Shown here: positions 25,101 to 40,100 of the stretch, in pieces
Numbering within the stretch: the stretch's first letter is position 1
How the letters are laid out: each line of letters opens with the position of its first letter
Assembly: GCF_001704415.2 (NCBI RefSeq)
Contig: NC_030819.1
Location: 33,660,575-33,724,574 of the forward strand
Source of the DNA: Capra hircus
Lineage: Eukaryota > Chordata > Mammalia > Artiodactyla > Bovidae
Length of the DNA: 64,000 nucleotides
Direction: 5' to 3'
Program-made: the position numbers and the translations under genes
Notes under the pieces: generated by a model
Told to the model about the DNA's origin: nothing
Database searches by the model: none
The model's input: the letters and a program-made list of their open reading frames with translations, nothing else

Positions 25101-28100
25101 TTTTCAAATATGTCTACAGGAGGTTTGTTTGTTTTGTGTTTGTTTGTTTGTTTTTTAATCATCACAAGTCCAAGGCCATGTCTCTGATCCTGATGATGAT
25201 GATGATAACAACAATAATAGCAAAAATGTTCAGAAGTAGCATGTGCCCCATATATATATACATATGTTAAAATTAATCATGTTTATTGGATAAATATCAT
25301 ATGAGCAAAACAAAATAAAAATTAATTGTAACCCCACTTGCCATCTGTAACCACTACTGACATATTAGTGAAAAATATTCTTCCTTTTTTTATGCATATT
25401 GTGTACATACATGTACAGAAGTGATTGTATGCTATTGCTTTTTTAACCTATCCCTTCCACTCAGTATTCTGAATATATTTCCAGGTCATTAAATAATCTT
25501 CTATGACATGATTTTAGTGGCACAAAATGTATTCCATTGTGCAGAGTGAATCTCACTCCAGTGAGCACCTCTGTCACTCTTTGTATAAGTCATTTTAGGA
25601 TGTCTTAATGGAAGAAAAGTTTGCAATCCCATGCCCCACCCCCCTAACACAGATGGATAGAAAGGATTTGCTTTTGAAAAACCTTGATCATTTAACAGAG
25701 ACTGTAGCTGAGAAAGACCATTTGAAAATGGTCTACATGCAGCTGTTTTATGTATTCCATCATGGTAAAAAAAAAAAATGACTTGTTAATATTCTTATTC
25801 AGTTGAAATCCCTCGACTTCATTTAGCATATGAAATGCGACTTTTAACAATACAAATGTGGCTTTCTGTGTTTCACAAATAAGTACCATATTCATGGTGA
25901 GGAAGGAACCAGACTGGGTCGGAATAGTCCCATGTTGTGTGTCTTGATATTTTCCCGAAGATGCTGTCTTAGGACATCACATGACGGAGACAGAGAGGAT
26001 GAAGAGCGCAATCTTTTTGAAATCGTGTGGCAGGAAGACTTGCCTTCAAGCCTGAAGAAGCCTGTGGTCGTTTTTCCCTTTCTTTGACCTGGATGGCAGT
26101 TTTCTTTAATAGTCCCCTTTTTTCCCCTAGCTAGGGGTTTATAGATGGTAATGAATACCATGTTTAAAATTGAGAGAAATCTAGTAATTCTCTGAGCTTC
26201 ATGTTCCAACTTGTCTTTAGTCTACTTTATAAATGAGTTATTTTCAGCCCAGCACTGACGAGCTGAAAGCGTACTTTCCCCTCTGTTAATTGTACCTTGA
26301 GCCTTGTATGTTGGCGTACCTTTTATATTGTACCCCTATGTCATTACTCTTGTGTCTGGTGACATGCTGCCTCCGATCACGAGGGCTTTTGCTACTCTTC
26401 TTGCGCCGTTTCACTCCTCACCCCTGCATTTATCTGAAATTATAATGAGTTTTTCTTCTTTGCTTTTTAGTTTAAAATCTTACTGCTTAGAGCTTGAGAA
26501 GCATCTTTCTTGCGCCTCTTTGTATTCTGTACAGTGGACTAGGAACTCTTTCTTTCGATTTCTCCTCTCTTTGATTATCAAGTCTCTTGGGCTACCAGTG
26601 GGCCTTGTCTCCCAGTTTCTATTTCCAGTTTGTGATCACTGAATTCTCTATTTGGTAAGGGTCTGCCTGTGTTTTGCATATTTATAATAAGGAAGTATGC
26701 TAGTATGAAGCTCCTGGGCAAAGATATAGAGTAATCCAGCTTACTTGGGTGGGCTCCATTACTGCATTCCAAAACCAGACTTTTATGTTCTGCTGATTCA
26801 GGTGCAAATAGAAATGAAATATTATTTCTTTGGCATTGTAATTAATGGAGAGATTCATCCTAGTTCTCTGCAGTTATTTTGGGAAGTGTGTGTGTGCTTT
26901 TAGACTTGCTTGCTGAACATTTGTTTTTTCAAAAGGATACAGTTTATACTTAGATACTGAGCTGCTTGTAGTTTCATGTTATTTTAGTAGCAATCACTAA
27001 CACATGTCCCAGTGGTCCTTCTGTGATACGGCTATCCCTTGTTACAATTGTGCTTGTCTGCATATTTTGATCAAAGTATGTAGTGCACTATTCTACAGAG
27101 ACTGTATGGTATTGATGAAATATGGCATTCCAGACAAAATATTAGCACTTTCAGACCAAAAAAGAGATAAATCAGCTTAGATGTGACTGTTTTATGAAGG
27201 ATGAACATTTTAAAAGTGTATATAGCATGCTATATGCTAAAAATACTGGGACTAGGCATTAAACCATGAAAACTGTACAGCCAGTTCTACTTTATAAAGC
27301 AAGGGATATCTGTAGATGGACAGCATAGACCTCAAATGCAGAAGCTTTAAGTCTGTCTGTATTTTTCTGTGACACTAATGACTGTGATGTATGTCTGAAG
27401 GTAGAGTGTTGCCTACCTCGCATGTGATTGTATTGACATGGTTATAACCAACATTATAGTTTGTTCATCGTGGTGCATGTTTATTATCAGACTATATCTA
27501 ATACTAATTCATTTTGAAATTAGGTGGACTTTCAGGTCCATGATTATGGAAGATTAATAAATATAAGCACAAAATGTAATGCGTATAATTAGTTGAATTG
27601 TTTAGTTTCTGCTAATCTGTAGCTCTTTATTAAAAAAGCACAGTCTCCTATTGAGTTTAAATTATCTTTATTGTGTGGAGAACTCTCATTCTGACTTCAG
27701 CAGAGGAGTAAAGTCATTTTTTGAGATGTTTATTTATACTGTAATGTAATTGCTGTTTCTTCCTTTTGCACAGATTGTCATACTGAAGGTCAAAATATTT
27801 TATTCACTGATGGAGAATATATTAATCAGATAGCTGCTTCCAGAGATGTAAGTATTCTGAGTCATGAAAAGCTGGTATAAAGGGAATCCTTTTTTCATAA
27901 ATTACTTGATTTTTATTAGGTAGGAAGTAGAGCCTTAAAAGATCCATTCATGTAACAGAATACTCTGGTTGTTTTATTTCTTTTAGGATGGGTTTGTTGT
28001 CAGAATATTTGCCACAAGCACAGAACCTGTGCTACAGCAAGAATTACAACTTAAACTGGCCAGAAAATGCTTGCATGCCTGTGGTATCTCACTATTTGAT

Positions 28101-31100
28101 CTGGAAAAGGACTTGCATATTATAAGTAAGATGGTCAAAAAAACCTTTCTTCCATATTCTATTTTCAGATTTTTTTTTTTCTTTTGAAAACTAACATTGT
28201 GTTTTCAGCATTGTATTACAGCTTGTATTAGGTAGCTATTTTGCTGTCTGTTACTATGAAGCACACTTATGAGTAAACATGTACAAGTAACTAGGAGTAA
28301 CTTGAAGCCTTTGATTTTTATTTGAACAAGTTTATCAGGATAGCCATGGAATGATTCCATAGATTCTCAAAATGGTAATTGGCCTAGCATTTGATTTAAA
28401 AATTTTCATTTGGATATAGAAATATAGACATTCGCAGAGTATTTCTGGGATGTAGCATACCTACTCTTGCCATGTCATAGTAGTAAGTAGGATTAGTTTC
28501 CATGAGGGTCTCAGTTTTGGTTTGCCATACTGCTCCCGATTTAGTAGTTCCGTGTCTTAACTTGTGGGATTCTTTGGAAGACTCAGCTGTTTTGACTATT
28601 ATCTTATTAAATTTATTAAATTTCATTAGTGATTTATCTTGCACATTTGTATAGTATTTTGTTTTTCATAGAAAAATACTGTATTGAACTCATCTTTTCC
28701 AAATTTCAAAATCCTGTAAACCTGTTAATAGTTTATATAATTGGACAAACTCATAAAATGTGCTTATAAATGTTTACTTATAGTTTCATAACTTGGAAGT
28801 ATGCAGAAGGATCTGTGTGTGTATATGCACACATATGCATTCAAATTCATGGAGTATCTACATGAAACCTTCTGTAGAAAAAACTTGGAGCAGGGAATCT
28901 AAAATACCTTAAATCAAATATCCGCGTAGTATTGTTCAAACCCAAACACTCCCATGGCAAGACCTACCTCACCACACTTGATATATTTGCTCGTTTGTAG
29001 GCCCAACAGTATAATTAGGAGGTGTATGTGTATTAATCACACACACTAGTTGGATACAAAGAGTTGTATCCAACTCTTTGTGACCCCATGGACTGTAAAC
29101 CACCAGGCTCCTCTGTCCGTGGATTTCTTCAGGCAAGAATACTGGAGTGAGTTGCCATTTCCTTCTCCGGGGGATCTTGCCATCCCAGGGATTGAACCCA
29201 GGTCTCCTGATCGCAGGCAGATTCTTTACCATCTGAGCCACCAGGGAAGCCCTAATTATGAGGACCAAATAGGAAAGTCGCGTGCATTTTGTAATGCCTG
29301 ATAGCTAATAGATGCCCAGTAAAAATTAGTTCACTCATTAATTGAAGGAATTCAGCTAACATTGATTTAAACAATTTTTTCAACACTAAGAAAATAATTT
29401 GGCACTAATCTGAAACACCTGGGCTTCCCTGGTGGCTCACTTGGTAAAGAATCTGTCTGCAATGCAGGAGACCCAGGTTTGATAGCTGGGTGGGGAAGAT
29501 CCCCTGGAGAAGGAAATGGCAACCCACTCCAATATGCTTGCCTGGAGAATTCCATGGACAGAGGAGCCTGATGGGCTACAGTCCATGGGGTCACAAAGAG
29601 TCGGACGTGACTTAGCTGCTAAACCACAATCTGAAACAAATGAAGAAGCTTATGGTAACTTTATTCTTGCTTGGAGTAGTATAGCTACTGTTAATATTTT
29701 TTCAAATTGAGCCATATGACATACTGTGTCATCCTTATTTTTGAGTGATATTAATTGGATTAATTTTTTCATTACTCAAAGTCATACAAGTTGTGCTTCA
29801 AGTTATTCATATTAAAACTATAATAGTATTCATGAAGTCTTACTGTATTGTCAGGCACCGGATTTGATGAGGAGTCAGCAGTTCTTGGTGCAGGACGAGA
29901 GTTTGCACTAATGAAAACAGCAAATGGAAAGGTAAATTACTCTTAGGATTAAAAATGAATATTATTTGCTCTAAGTTGTAGTTGGTATAATCAGTTGATT
30001 AGCTGACATAGTTTATATGTATAAACAATCATGTTTTAAAGTTTGATTAAAGATTTTATATATAGTAAAATTTCATGTTGAAATAGTATTAAAAAATTGT
30101 AACATTTGAGTATAAAACTTTCTAAACTTTATAAAATGTTCCCTTTATACAGATATTTAATTATGGAGCTCTTTGTGTAATTTTTTGAGTTGGGGTGAAT
30201 TCACATTTGTGTTCATTTTGGATAGGATGTCCCTTGGAAATTTTTGTAAATGTGTAGACATTTAGACTACAAGTTGGGGAAAGTAGAAGGATGTACAATT
30301 AAGTTGCAGATTGTAGAGGTCTATTTATAGAGGTGGAAGCTTTTTTGTATCTGGTGATATGAGGATAAAGTAAGGTAATTAAAAGAACATGAAAGTGAAA
30401 ATTATGAGGCATATACAGTATATTTGTATGTGAGGTTTTTTCCACTGGGAAAAATGAATTGAGAATTTTATAAATTTCCTCCTCTGTTTGGAGTATATTT
30501 ATGGCATATATTTATTCATATTTATTCAGGATACTTACAAAAGATGATAAGTATCCTGAGTAGATATGAAAAAACTGTTGTGAACTGTTTATTTTTGCAG
30601 ATGTATGCCTGCTTCTCTCCTGCTCAGTTCTCAGAAGTTGAATAGTATTAAAGAAAGAGTCTGAGTTCTTGTATTTATTTTCAATAAAGTATGGAAGTTT
30701 TGTTCTGTCATGTGAAACCTGGTGCACTACTCCAAGAGGCACTGTAATTCCTGTTTTGTAGTTTTGTTTATACTCATTAAGATATATTACACTTTTGCCA
30801 CCCCTAGGACTGTAGCCTGCTAGGCTCCTCTGTCCATGGTATTCTCCAGGCAAGAACACTGGAGTGGGTTGCCATTCCCGTATTACCCAGGGCCTCTTCC
30901 TGACCCAGGGATAGAACCCACATCTCCTGTGTCTGCTGCGTTGCAAGCGGATTATTTACCACTGAGCCACCAGGGAAGCCCTAAAAAAATAAGAGTTTTT
31001 TGAATTCTTGTTTTTATTCTCTGTAAAGTAGGGAAGTTTTTTTCTGTCATGTGAAACCTAGTGTACTACTCCAAGAGGCACTGTAATTCCTGTTTTGTAT

Positions 31101-34100
31101 TTTTTTTCTGCACTTGTTAAGATATATTACACTGGCAAATACCAGAGTCTCGGAATCAAACAAGGTGGTCCTTCAGCAGGAAAATGGGTTGAGCTGCCAA
31201 TTACGAAATCCCCAAAGATCGTGCACTTTTCCGTTGGACATGATGGCTCTCATGCCCTTTTAGTCGCAGAAGATGGAAGCATATTCTTCACAGGATCTGC
31301 CAGTAAAGGAGAGGATGGAGAGTCGAGTGAGTGGACTGTTCAGTAGAAATGCTGGGGAATTTATTAACAAAGGGTATATCAGTTTCAACAGCACTAGCCT
31401 TCTCAAGTTAATAGATTTTATACCGAGGACTATTCAGTCAATGGTGGTGGTGTATTGTTCATTAAAGAACCGTGATTGCTGATTTCATACTAGAGTTCAT
31501 ATTCATGAATTTTTGTAGGCCTTATACATTTCATACATGGCTGTTTATCTGTTTTGTCTGTTGGTGTCATTTTTAAAAACTTATTTATTCCAATATATTC
31601 TTTTAGGTAACCCCAAGGTTTTTAAAGAGTATGTATTTCACAATGAAGTAAACCTTATGTGAATTGTGTAATAGTATCAGTTATGAAACGCTGTTCTTGG
31701 TGTTATTTCATTATGATGAAATTCCTGAGCAATGAAAAATGAAACAATTTTCACTTATCTTTCCTATGCTTCTGTTCAGTCTTCCTAAAAGTGTCCTTTG
31801 TGTCTTTTTGTAACTTGTACATAGTACATTGTTGCAGTTGGGGTAGCATCTTAGGAGGATTAGGTTTGAAGTCAACTTCTAATGTAGATATCATGTGTAA
31901 ATAAAAGTTATCCTGAAAAAATCTTTTAAAATAGCTGTGAAGTATATTGCCATATCTCAGAAACTCAGCCCAGCCAGCTTTTCCTTCTAGGATGTGGAGG
32001 ACATGATTCTTCCTTTGCTTGACCACCAGATGACTTAGTTGCTGTATATATGTATATAGTTCATGTTACAAGAAAAAATACAGTGGTATTTTAATCCTAG
32101 AATTGTACTCAGCATAGCAATATGTTTTTATTCAGGAAGGCATACAAGAACTGGGATTGACTGAGGGAACAGAAGACTGATATTTCCCATCTTTTTCTCA
32201 TTTCAGGGACTTAGTTTTTGAGAGCAGAGGGGGCTTAAATCATCTACGTTTAAATCTATTTGCTCTCCCTCCATGTGCACATTTCCCTTCCTTTCAGTCT
32301 CTGACTAGGAGTAAATACTTAATATGTGTTGAATGAATGAGAAGCTGGTTTTAAATACTTTCCAGGATCTCACAGAGGAATACATGTGAGATAGAGTTTG
32401 ATAAAAAGGGATTTAAAATAGATACAGATGACAGTGGAATGGTATTGATAATGTAAGTAGCTAATCTAGAGACTGGGCTCCCTAGGAGTTTGGTAGAAAA
32501 TTGCTGTTTCTCTTTTGAAATTTCAGTGCACTACAAGAAGAGGATCTGGTAACAGTAGCCTGATAAATATTTAACACGATGAGGCTTTCAGATTGACTCA
32601 TTTAATTGACATGTTGGGAAGCTCAGGCCTTTGTGAAAATAAATAAATCAAGTGTATGATAAATGCAAATGATAGGTTTTTTCCCTTGGGCTTTATATAC
32701 AAATCATTATTTTTATTTGTAAATAGATGCCTTAAATTAAATATCTTTTTTTTTTTTTTAAAGCTAAGAGCAGGCGGCAATCAAAACCTTACAAGCCTAA
32801 GAAGATAATTAAGATGGAAGGAAAGATTGTGGTGTATACAGCCTGCAATAATGGAAGTAGTTCTGTTATTTCTAAAGATGGAGAGCTATACATGTTTGGA
32901 AAAGATGCCATTTACTCTGATAGTTCAAGTAAGTTAAACACTATTTCACTTTTATGCACAGAAAGTCCTATACTGCACCTTATGTATTGCAAAGATGTAT
33001 CTCGAAAAGTAATATTTGTAACATGTTTTCTCTACATTTTTCACATTTCTTTCCAAATACAATGTTTTGTTCTTCCTTCCTGTCTTATTGCTGAGAATAC
33101 TGTCAATAGTTCCCTGCAGAGCTAATCCTGGGAATTGCCTCCTGCAGCTCTGCTTTACCTGTTACTTTCTCTGAAAAGGTTTTTGTAGACTTTGTGAGAT
33201 GCCCATGTGACATATTACTGGTGGTACTCGGGGGACATGATTTTCATGTCTTGGCAGATTTATAACTGATGGATTATTTATCTCCCCCTGTTGTTAGGTA
33301 GTTAGAGAAAGCCTGAAAGTGAACATGTTAGTCACTCAGTCGTGTCTGACTCTTTTGTGATCCCGTGGACTGTGGCCCGCCAGGCTCATCTGTCCATGGG
33401 ATTCTCCAGGCAAGAATACTGGAGTGGGTTGCCATGCCCTCCTCCGGGGAATCTTCCTGACTCAGGGATCAAACCCATGTCTCCTGCATTGCAGGTGGAT
33501 TCTTCATCACTGAACCACCAGGGAAGCTGTTAGAGAAGGGCTGTCTCTCTCTTAATTACTGGTTATCCCCAGTGCAGTGTCTGGCACATTGTAGTCTCAA
33601 GAATTACTTAAGTGGCTGACTGATAACTTTGAGTAATGAATATGAGGGACAAAACTAGCCAAAGAATTTTACATTTATAAACTGTTATCTTGAAAACTTG
33701 TTGTACTTGGTTGTTAGATTTTCTCTCTGGCATTTAGAAATGAGTATAATGATTATAGCAACCCGCCTGGAAAGGTTTTACATGAATCGAATATGTAAAG
33801 CCTATACATTTTTTTATAATAAGGAAATCAGGATTAATGAAGTTTCTGATTGTCTCATGCTGAGGAAATGACATGTATTGAACATTTATAACAGCCCATT
33901 ATCAAGTTGAAAACTGTGCTGAGGTGGTTTATATGAGTTTAGTGTGGGAATATTAAGTCTTAGGCCTCAGCTGTCAGAGTGAATCAAAATTTGAGGGTGG
34001 GCTTGTGTGTACCTTTTAAAAATTATATTCAGTAAAATTCAGTCCAGTCACTCAGTTGTGTCCAACCCTTTGTGACCCCATGGTCTGCAGCACACCAGGC

Positions 34101-37100
34101 CTCCCTGTGCATCACCACTCCCGGAGCCTACTCGAACTCATGTCTATTGAGTCGGTGATGACATCCAACCATCTCATCCTTTGTTGTCCCCTTCTTCTCC
34201 CGCCTTCAATCTTTCCCAGCATCAGGGTCTTTTCAAATGAGTCATTTCTTCACATGAGGTGACCAAAGTATTGGAGTTTCAGCTTCAGCATCAGTCCTTC
34301 CAATGAATATTCAGGGCTTTATTCATTTCCTTTAGGATGGACTGGTTGGATCTCCTTGCAGTCCAAGGAAGTCTCAAGAGTCTTCTCCAACACCAAGTTC
34401 AAAAGCATCAATTCTTCGGCACTCAGCTTTCTTTATAGTCCAACTCTCACATACATACATGATTACTGGAAAAACCATAGCTTTGACTAGACAGACCTTT
34501 GTTGGCAAAGTAGTGTCTCTGCTTTTTAATATGTTGTCTAGGTTGGTCATAATTTTTCTTCCAAGGAGCAAGCGTCTTAATTTCATGGCTGCTTGCTAAA
34601 GTCCTCTTGGCTAAGGCTGATGGAAACTTTTGCATTTATTCAGCAAATATTTATTGAAAACTAACAATACATCAGGCATTAGTGGACCAGACAGACATGT
34701 CCCTTTATTTTTGAGGCCCTGAGAGACAGAATGATGGTAAAGAACTTAAATGCTGCTCCTGCTTCTGCTAAGTCACTTCAGTCGTGTCCAACTCTGTGCG
34801 ACCCCATAGATGGCAGCCCATCAGGCTCCACCATCCCTGGGATTCTCCAGGCAAGAACACTGGAGCGGGTTGCCATTTCCTTCTCCAATGCATGAAAGTG
34901 AAAAGTGAAAGTGAAGTTGCTTAGTCGTGTCCGACTCTTAACGACCCCGTGGACTGAAGCCTACCAGGCTCCTCCGTCCATGGGATTTTCCAGGCAAGAG
35001 TACTGGAGTGGGGTGCCATTGCTTTCTCCAGGAACTTAAATAGTAGAGATCTAATGGTTATGTATATAGACTCAGATCCTGGCATGACCACTTTTTATTT
35101 GGCTTACTAGCATAAATTATATAACTTTTCAGAGCTTTCCTTTTCATTTTTCTTCTGCCTGTAAAAGGAAGCTAATGATAATACCTGTTTCATATGGTTC
35201 TTACAAAGTAATAGATAATTCTTATGAAATGCCTATAGCAGAGCCTTGCACATGTAAAGGCTCAAGACATGTCAGCTAGTACTATGAATAATAGTAATAA
35301 ATGCTATTTCTGTATATGTACATGTCTTTTTCAAGCATGCTGAAAACTAAAAATGGGAGTTTTTGAGGTATGCTTCATTAAAAGACCTAAGGTAGTGAAA
35401 GGGAAGGTCACCCTTAGGAAGTGATATCTAAGCTTCATAATATAGAATAGCTTTTCCAAACTTTGATATGAGAATTGTTTTATTTGTAATTTATTGTAAT
35501 TTGAAATATTTAAAATAAATATTTCAGCTTTACAATGTTTTTATTTTAGTATATATTAGAAATACTCCACAATCTTTGAATTTTTACTGTTAATGCTACT
35601 GGATAAGGTTAAATGCTTTGGTCAAATTTAAAATTGATGTGAAAATATCAAGATAACATGGGTGGCACTTGGATATGGCAAGTAGAATGATTGTAGTATG
35701 TGAATAAGTGAAATTTAGGAGCTAGCTGTCTGTTGGGTTGTGGAAGAATACACTGTAGATTATAAAGTATTGAAAAAATAAGTGCTTTGGAAAATCTCAC
35801 AGGTTTCTATAGAAACAGTGTTATTTCAGAATACTCTGGTGCGTGTTTTACTCTGTTTTGCTGAGAAGGGTCAAAGCAAGTAAAGTACATGGTTCAAAAA
35901 CTCCTTTGTGGTCAGGTCAGGAAAGTTTGAAATCTAGTAACCCTCCTAAGCATTGTTGGAGGTGCTGCCACTGAGAGCTAGCATTCAGGAGAAGCAGGCC
36001 TGAGCTAATGCCAGAGTGAAGGTTTGTCCCAAGTCTGGATGAGAACATTTTAAGATTTTGAAACTTCATTACATAACTCTAAAACTAATTTACGGATACC
36101 CTGCCTATCTTTTGGCCACTATTTCCCTTTTTGGGGTTATTTTATCCCAGAAATAAAGAGTTCTGCATTGCAGTGGTCATTTTACATTACTGATGATCTA
36201 CTAGGCTCAGAAAGGCTTTTTAGTTGTTTCTTACCAAATTTGTTTCTTTCCTGTAGGTTTGGTAACAGATTTGAAGGGCCATTTTGTAACTCAGGTAGCT
36301 ATGGGCAAAGCTCATACATGTGTCTTAATGAAGAATGGGGAAGTTTGGACATTTGGTGTGAATAATAAAGGACAGTGTGGACGAGACACTGGTGCCATGA
36401 ACCAAGGTGGGAAAGGTAGGTGTTTAGTGTGTGAATATAAAGTTTTGTGTTCTCTTTTCAACAGTTTTCCAGAACATTATGGTAAAGAATCTAACTTTGC
36501 AACCAAAGTGGCTTTTGATTTTATACTTATAAGTTATGAAAACTACTAAATTTCTTTATTTATTTGACAGTCTGTCACTCACTGGAATAATCGATATATT
36601 TTAGACTTCTGATTTCCGAGCAAATGAGCTTATTTTACTTGTATGGTTTCCTTATTTTTATAACAAATGTAATACTTTTTTGATTTGGCATTTTTAGTAA
36701 CTGAATTATCCCAGAAAAGTGCATTTTTGAAACTCTTTGTTATTAGGTCCTTTTATACCCCATGTGTCAATTATAACAATTTTTGGCAGCAGTGTATCTG
36801 CAAATATTATCTTCCTGTTTAACAGTAGGTACTACCTGCGATTTAATCAGTTCTTGACAACTAAGTTTTCACAACTAAGGGTATCTGTAGGAATCCTTGA
36901 CCCTTTACCAAGAGTGAAATTATAGGTGATCCTTATATAGTGTATCCTTCGCCCCAAGACTCGGGCTGTTGAAGGGGAATGAGAAGAGTTAGTCCTTTGC
37001 TGTGCTCATTGTGAATTTCTTGTTTGATTTTTGTCTGTTGGTTACAGTTGTGTCTACCTCATTCTTACTCTCAGTTTTTACTTCTAGCTGCTATCGGTGT

Positions 37101-40100
37101 TGTCCTGTAGTCTTCACTACAATTTCTGGTTTTCTGTTCCTAATTTTATATGGATGGAGAGTAGGGAATAGAGACATATTATTAGAATTAAGCACTGAGC
37201 TGTTTTTAAAGCACGAATGCATTTGAGGGTTAATATTTGTATAAATTAACAAAAACAAGTTTAATTCATTTGGGACCTTCTTGATGGCAGGCTCATCTGG
37301 ATTTCAGAAGCCCTCTTATTTTTTTTCCTTACCTTGTTTATGGCCTTCCCTGGTGACTCAGATGGTAAAGAATCTGCCTGCAACGCGGGAGACCCATGTT
37401 CAGTCCCTGGGTCGGGAAGATCTTAAATGTGTATTTAAAATACTTTAATTTTTAAAAGAGCAAGTCTGCTAGAGCATATTGATATTAAAGAAGAGGGAAG
37501 AACAAAACACAGAAATTAATTATTCCTAAATGGATTTTTTTCCCCTTCTTTCTGAACTAGTGAACCATAAATTTAGATAACACCTATTAGGCATAAAGGA
37601 GAGAAGCATCTTAGTTTTCTATATGTTGTATAAATGTCAATTCAAGTTATATTTCATAAAGAGTTCTGAGCTGAACAAACTGTTTCTTTATTATTCCTAA
37701 ACTCTTTCATGAAATTTTGGAATATGTTTATACCTATGTCCTGAATTTTTAGAGTAAATTTTGTAATAACCAAAATGAAATTGTTATGTTATTCTTGCTT
37801 TTTAATTAATATAAATTAAATCCACTCTGTTAGTAAGTAATACATAAGAAAGCAAACTGGTAGGGTAAGATCAATAATAAATACAGGTTGCAAAGAAAGG
37901 ATTAAAAAAATTTTTTTAAAAGACAGGAAAAGTATAGAAAATAATATTGCAGTATAAAAATTGTATCTACTGCATTTTATCATTTTTCAGTAAAAATATT
38001 TACAGATGAGATTATAGATCAGATTCAGGTGTCCCACATTCCCCTTCTAAGACTTTATACTCCATGTCTACCCAGTATTAAGCATGATCATAACCTTGAT
38101 TAATATCCTTTCAGTCATGTTCCTATATTTTTACTTATTTTTACATATTTTATATATTACATGCTCATATACTATGCATAGAAAGATATTTTATAATGCA
38201 AATCTATTTATGGTTGTTTTTTTTTAAAATCTCATCATTGTGTTTGAAATACAGCCACACTGGTACATGTAGATCTAGATGACTCATGTTAATGGCTGTG
38301 TAATAAACCATACCGGTAACATGTCGCACTTTATCCATTCTCCTGCTGATAGTTACTATTGTAAACAATTTTAAAGCTTCTTTTATTCATGTTTCATGGC
38401 AAAAATGTGGGAGACTCTACTCTGTATAACTTCTGTGTTGTACATTGCAGGTTCAGTGCTAGATTTTTCTTGAGAGAGGTTGTACCACTGTATATTCTTA
38501 CAAGTAAAGTCTCATTTTCCATATCACTCTAATAGTATCCGCAGGCTGGTTTTGTTCTTTTGATGGCTATGACAAGGTTTTTCATTGTAATTTTTTTTTA
38601 TATTGAAGTATAACACATGTTCAGAAAAAGTTACATAGAATAAGTACACATCTTGAATTGTCACAGAATGAACACATTCATATAATCAGCACCGAGATTA
38701 GGAAGTATTACCAGTACCCCAGGAAGCCCCCCTTCATGTGCCTCTCCAGTTACTGTCTACCTCTCTACCTAACACTGTCATTACTTTTCTATATATTTTG
38801 TATACACTGTATAAATGGAATCATGTATTCATGAGCTCTTTTGTGTGTATTTCTTTTCATTCAAGTTTATGAGATTCTTCCATGTTGTTACCAGCTAGTT
38901 ATCGATTGTTCATTCTCACTGTTGTAGAGTATAACATTGTGTGACTATACTGTAGTTTTAAAATCTCTTCTAGTGTTATGGACATTGAGATAGTTTATAG
39001 TTTGAGTTATGTTAGTGTTGCTGTGAACATTCTAGTAAATGTTGGTGAAAATATGAGTCCCCCTTTTTTTTATATTTAACTAGGATTATAATTACTGATT
39101 TTCTCTTATAATTTACATTCCCTTGATATTAATAATGAGTTAGATTCTCTTCAAACTTTTCTTATTTGCCTGTCTTTTTCTTCATTGATTTGTAGGAATA
39201 TTTTGTATATTTATTGTGTGCATTGGAAATATCTTTAACCAACCTGTGGCTTATCATCTATTTTTTTTTATGGTTTCATTTGTTGTATTTAATTTTTAAA
39301 TATTGATGACAAGTTCTTCATTATTTTTCTTTATATATTTTTTCTTTATATAGTCAGATTGGGACCTTTGTCTACCGTATGAATTAGAATCAGTGTTTTT
39401 ACTTGTCACTGTGATTGAGATTGCTTTGAATTCAGAGATTGATTTGAGCATGATGGTTATAGTACTGCTGGGGTGATTAAATAAGGAATATACATGTAGA
39501 GCTGGGTACAAGTAAATGCTCAACGTATTTTAGTTATTGTTAAAAGTATGGCACATGACTTCCTAAGGATTGCTTTATTCTAACTCTTGACATAGTTATT
39601 CAGTCTTGGTCATCTAATTTCTCAACCTGTCCATAGCTTAGAAGTGGCAAAAATTAAAAAAAAAAAAAGATTACATATCCTGTGAGTTCATTTTTTGATT
39701 AGACAGACTTGTACCACATCTAAGTGTAAGTGATCAGAGAATAAAGTGGACTAACAATAAGAGATAAAGTGAATAAGATAGAACCTTGTGTTTGAGAATC
39801 TAGGTCTGCTCGGAAAGACAAACATAAAAAATAATTCTTTGATTCCCACAGATTTGCTCTTTCATTTTATGGTCTTGTAGCACTTTATGTTCTTCACAGT
39901 TCTGTCATAGTTGTATATTTATACTTTTCAGTATGGTTATTTGATTAATGTCTGTTTTTCTTACTAGCTTTCAAGCTTTATAATTGTCACTTATTATCAT
40001 AGTCCTCCATGTCTAGAGCAGAGATTTGAAAACCATAATCTGATGCCTTAACTTCTCAGTGGCCTGTTTCTGTATGGCCCTTCAAACTAAGAATGTATAT

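Larger units (their letters stand above)
28126..29854 (+). other. MYCBP2: MYCBP2 intron, 1.73 kb
   Basis: Contains two SINEs in opposite orientation (29064-29253 minus, 29418-29627 plus) and a compact inverted repeat at 29048-29081. 28130-29040 is unique AT-rich sequence. Confidence 0.85.
32929..36256 (+). other. MYCBP2: MYCBP2 intron, 3.33 kb
   Basis: Holds a SINE (33310-33528), an antisense BovB end (34037-34596), a dimeric SINE (34757-35032) and a MIR (about 35045-35290). 32930-33300, 33540-34030 and 35300-36250 show nothing recognised. Confidence 0.85.

Noticed and set aside
31095..31346. Open frame 31095-31346 as an independent protein
   Set aside because: Its useful part is the MYCBP2 exon 31122-31326; the ends lie in flanking introns.
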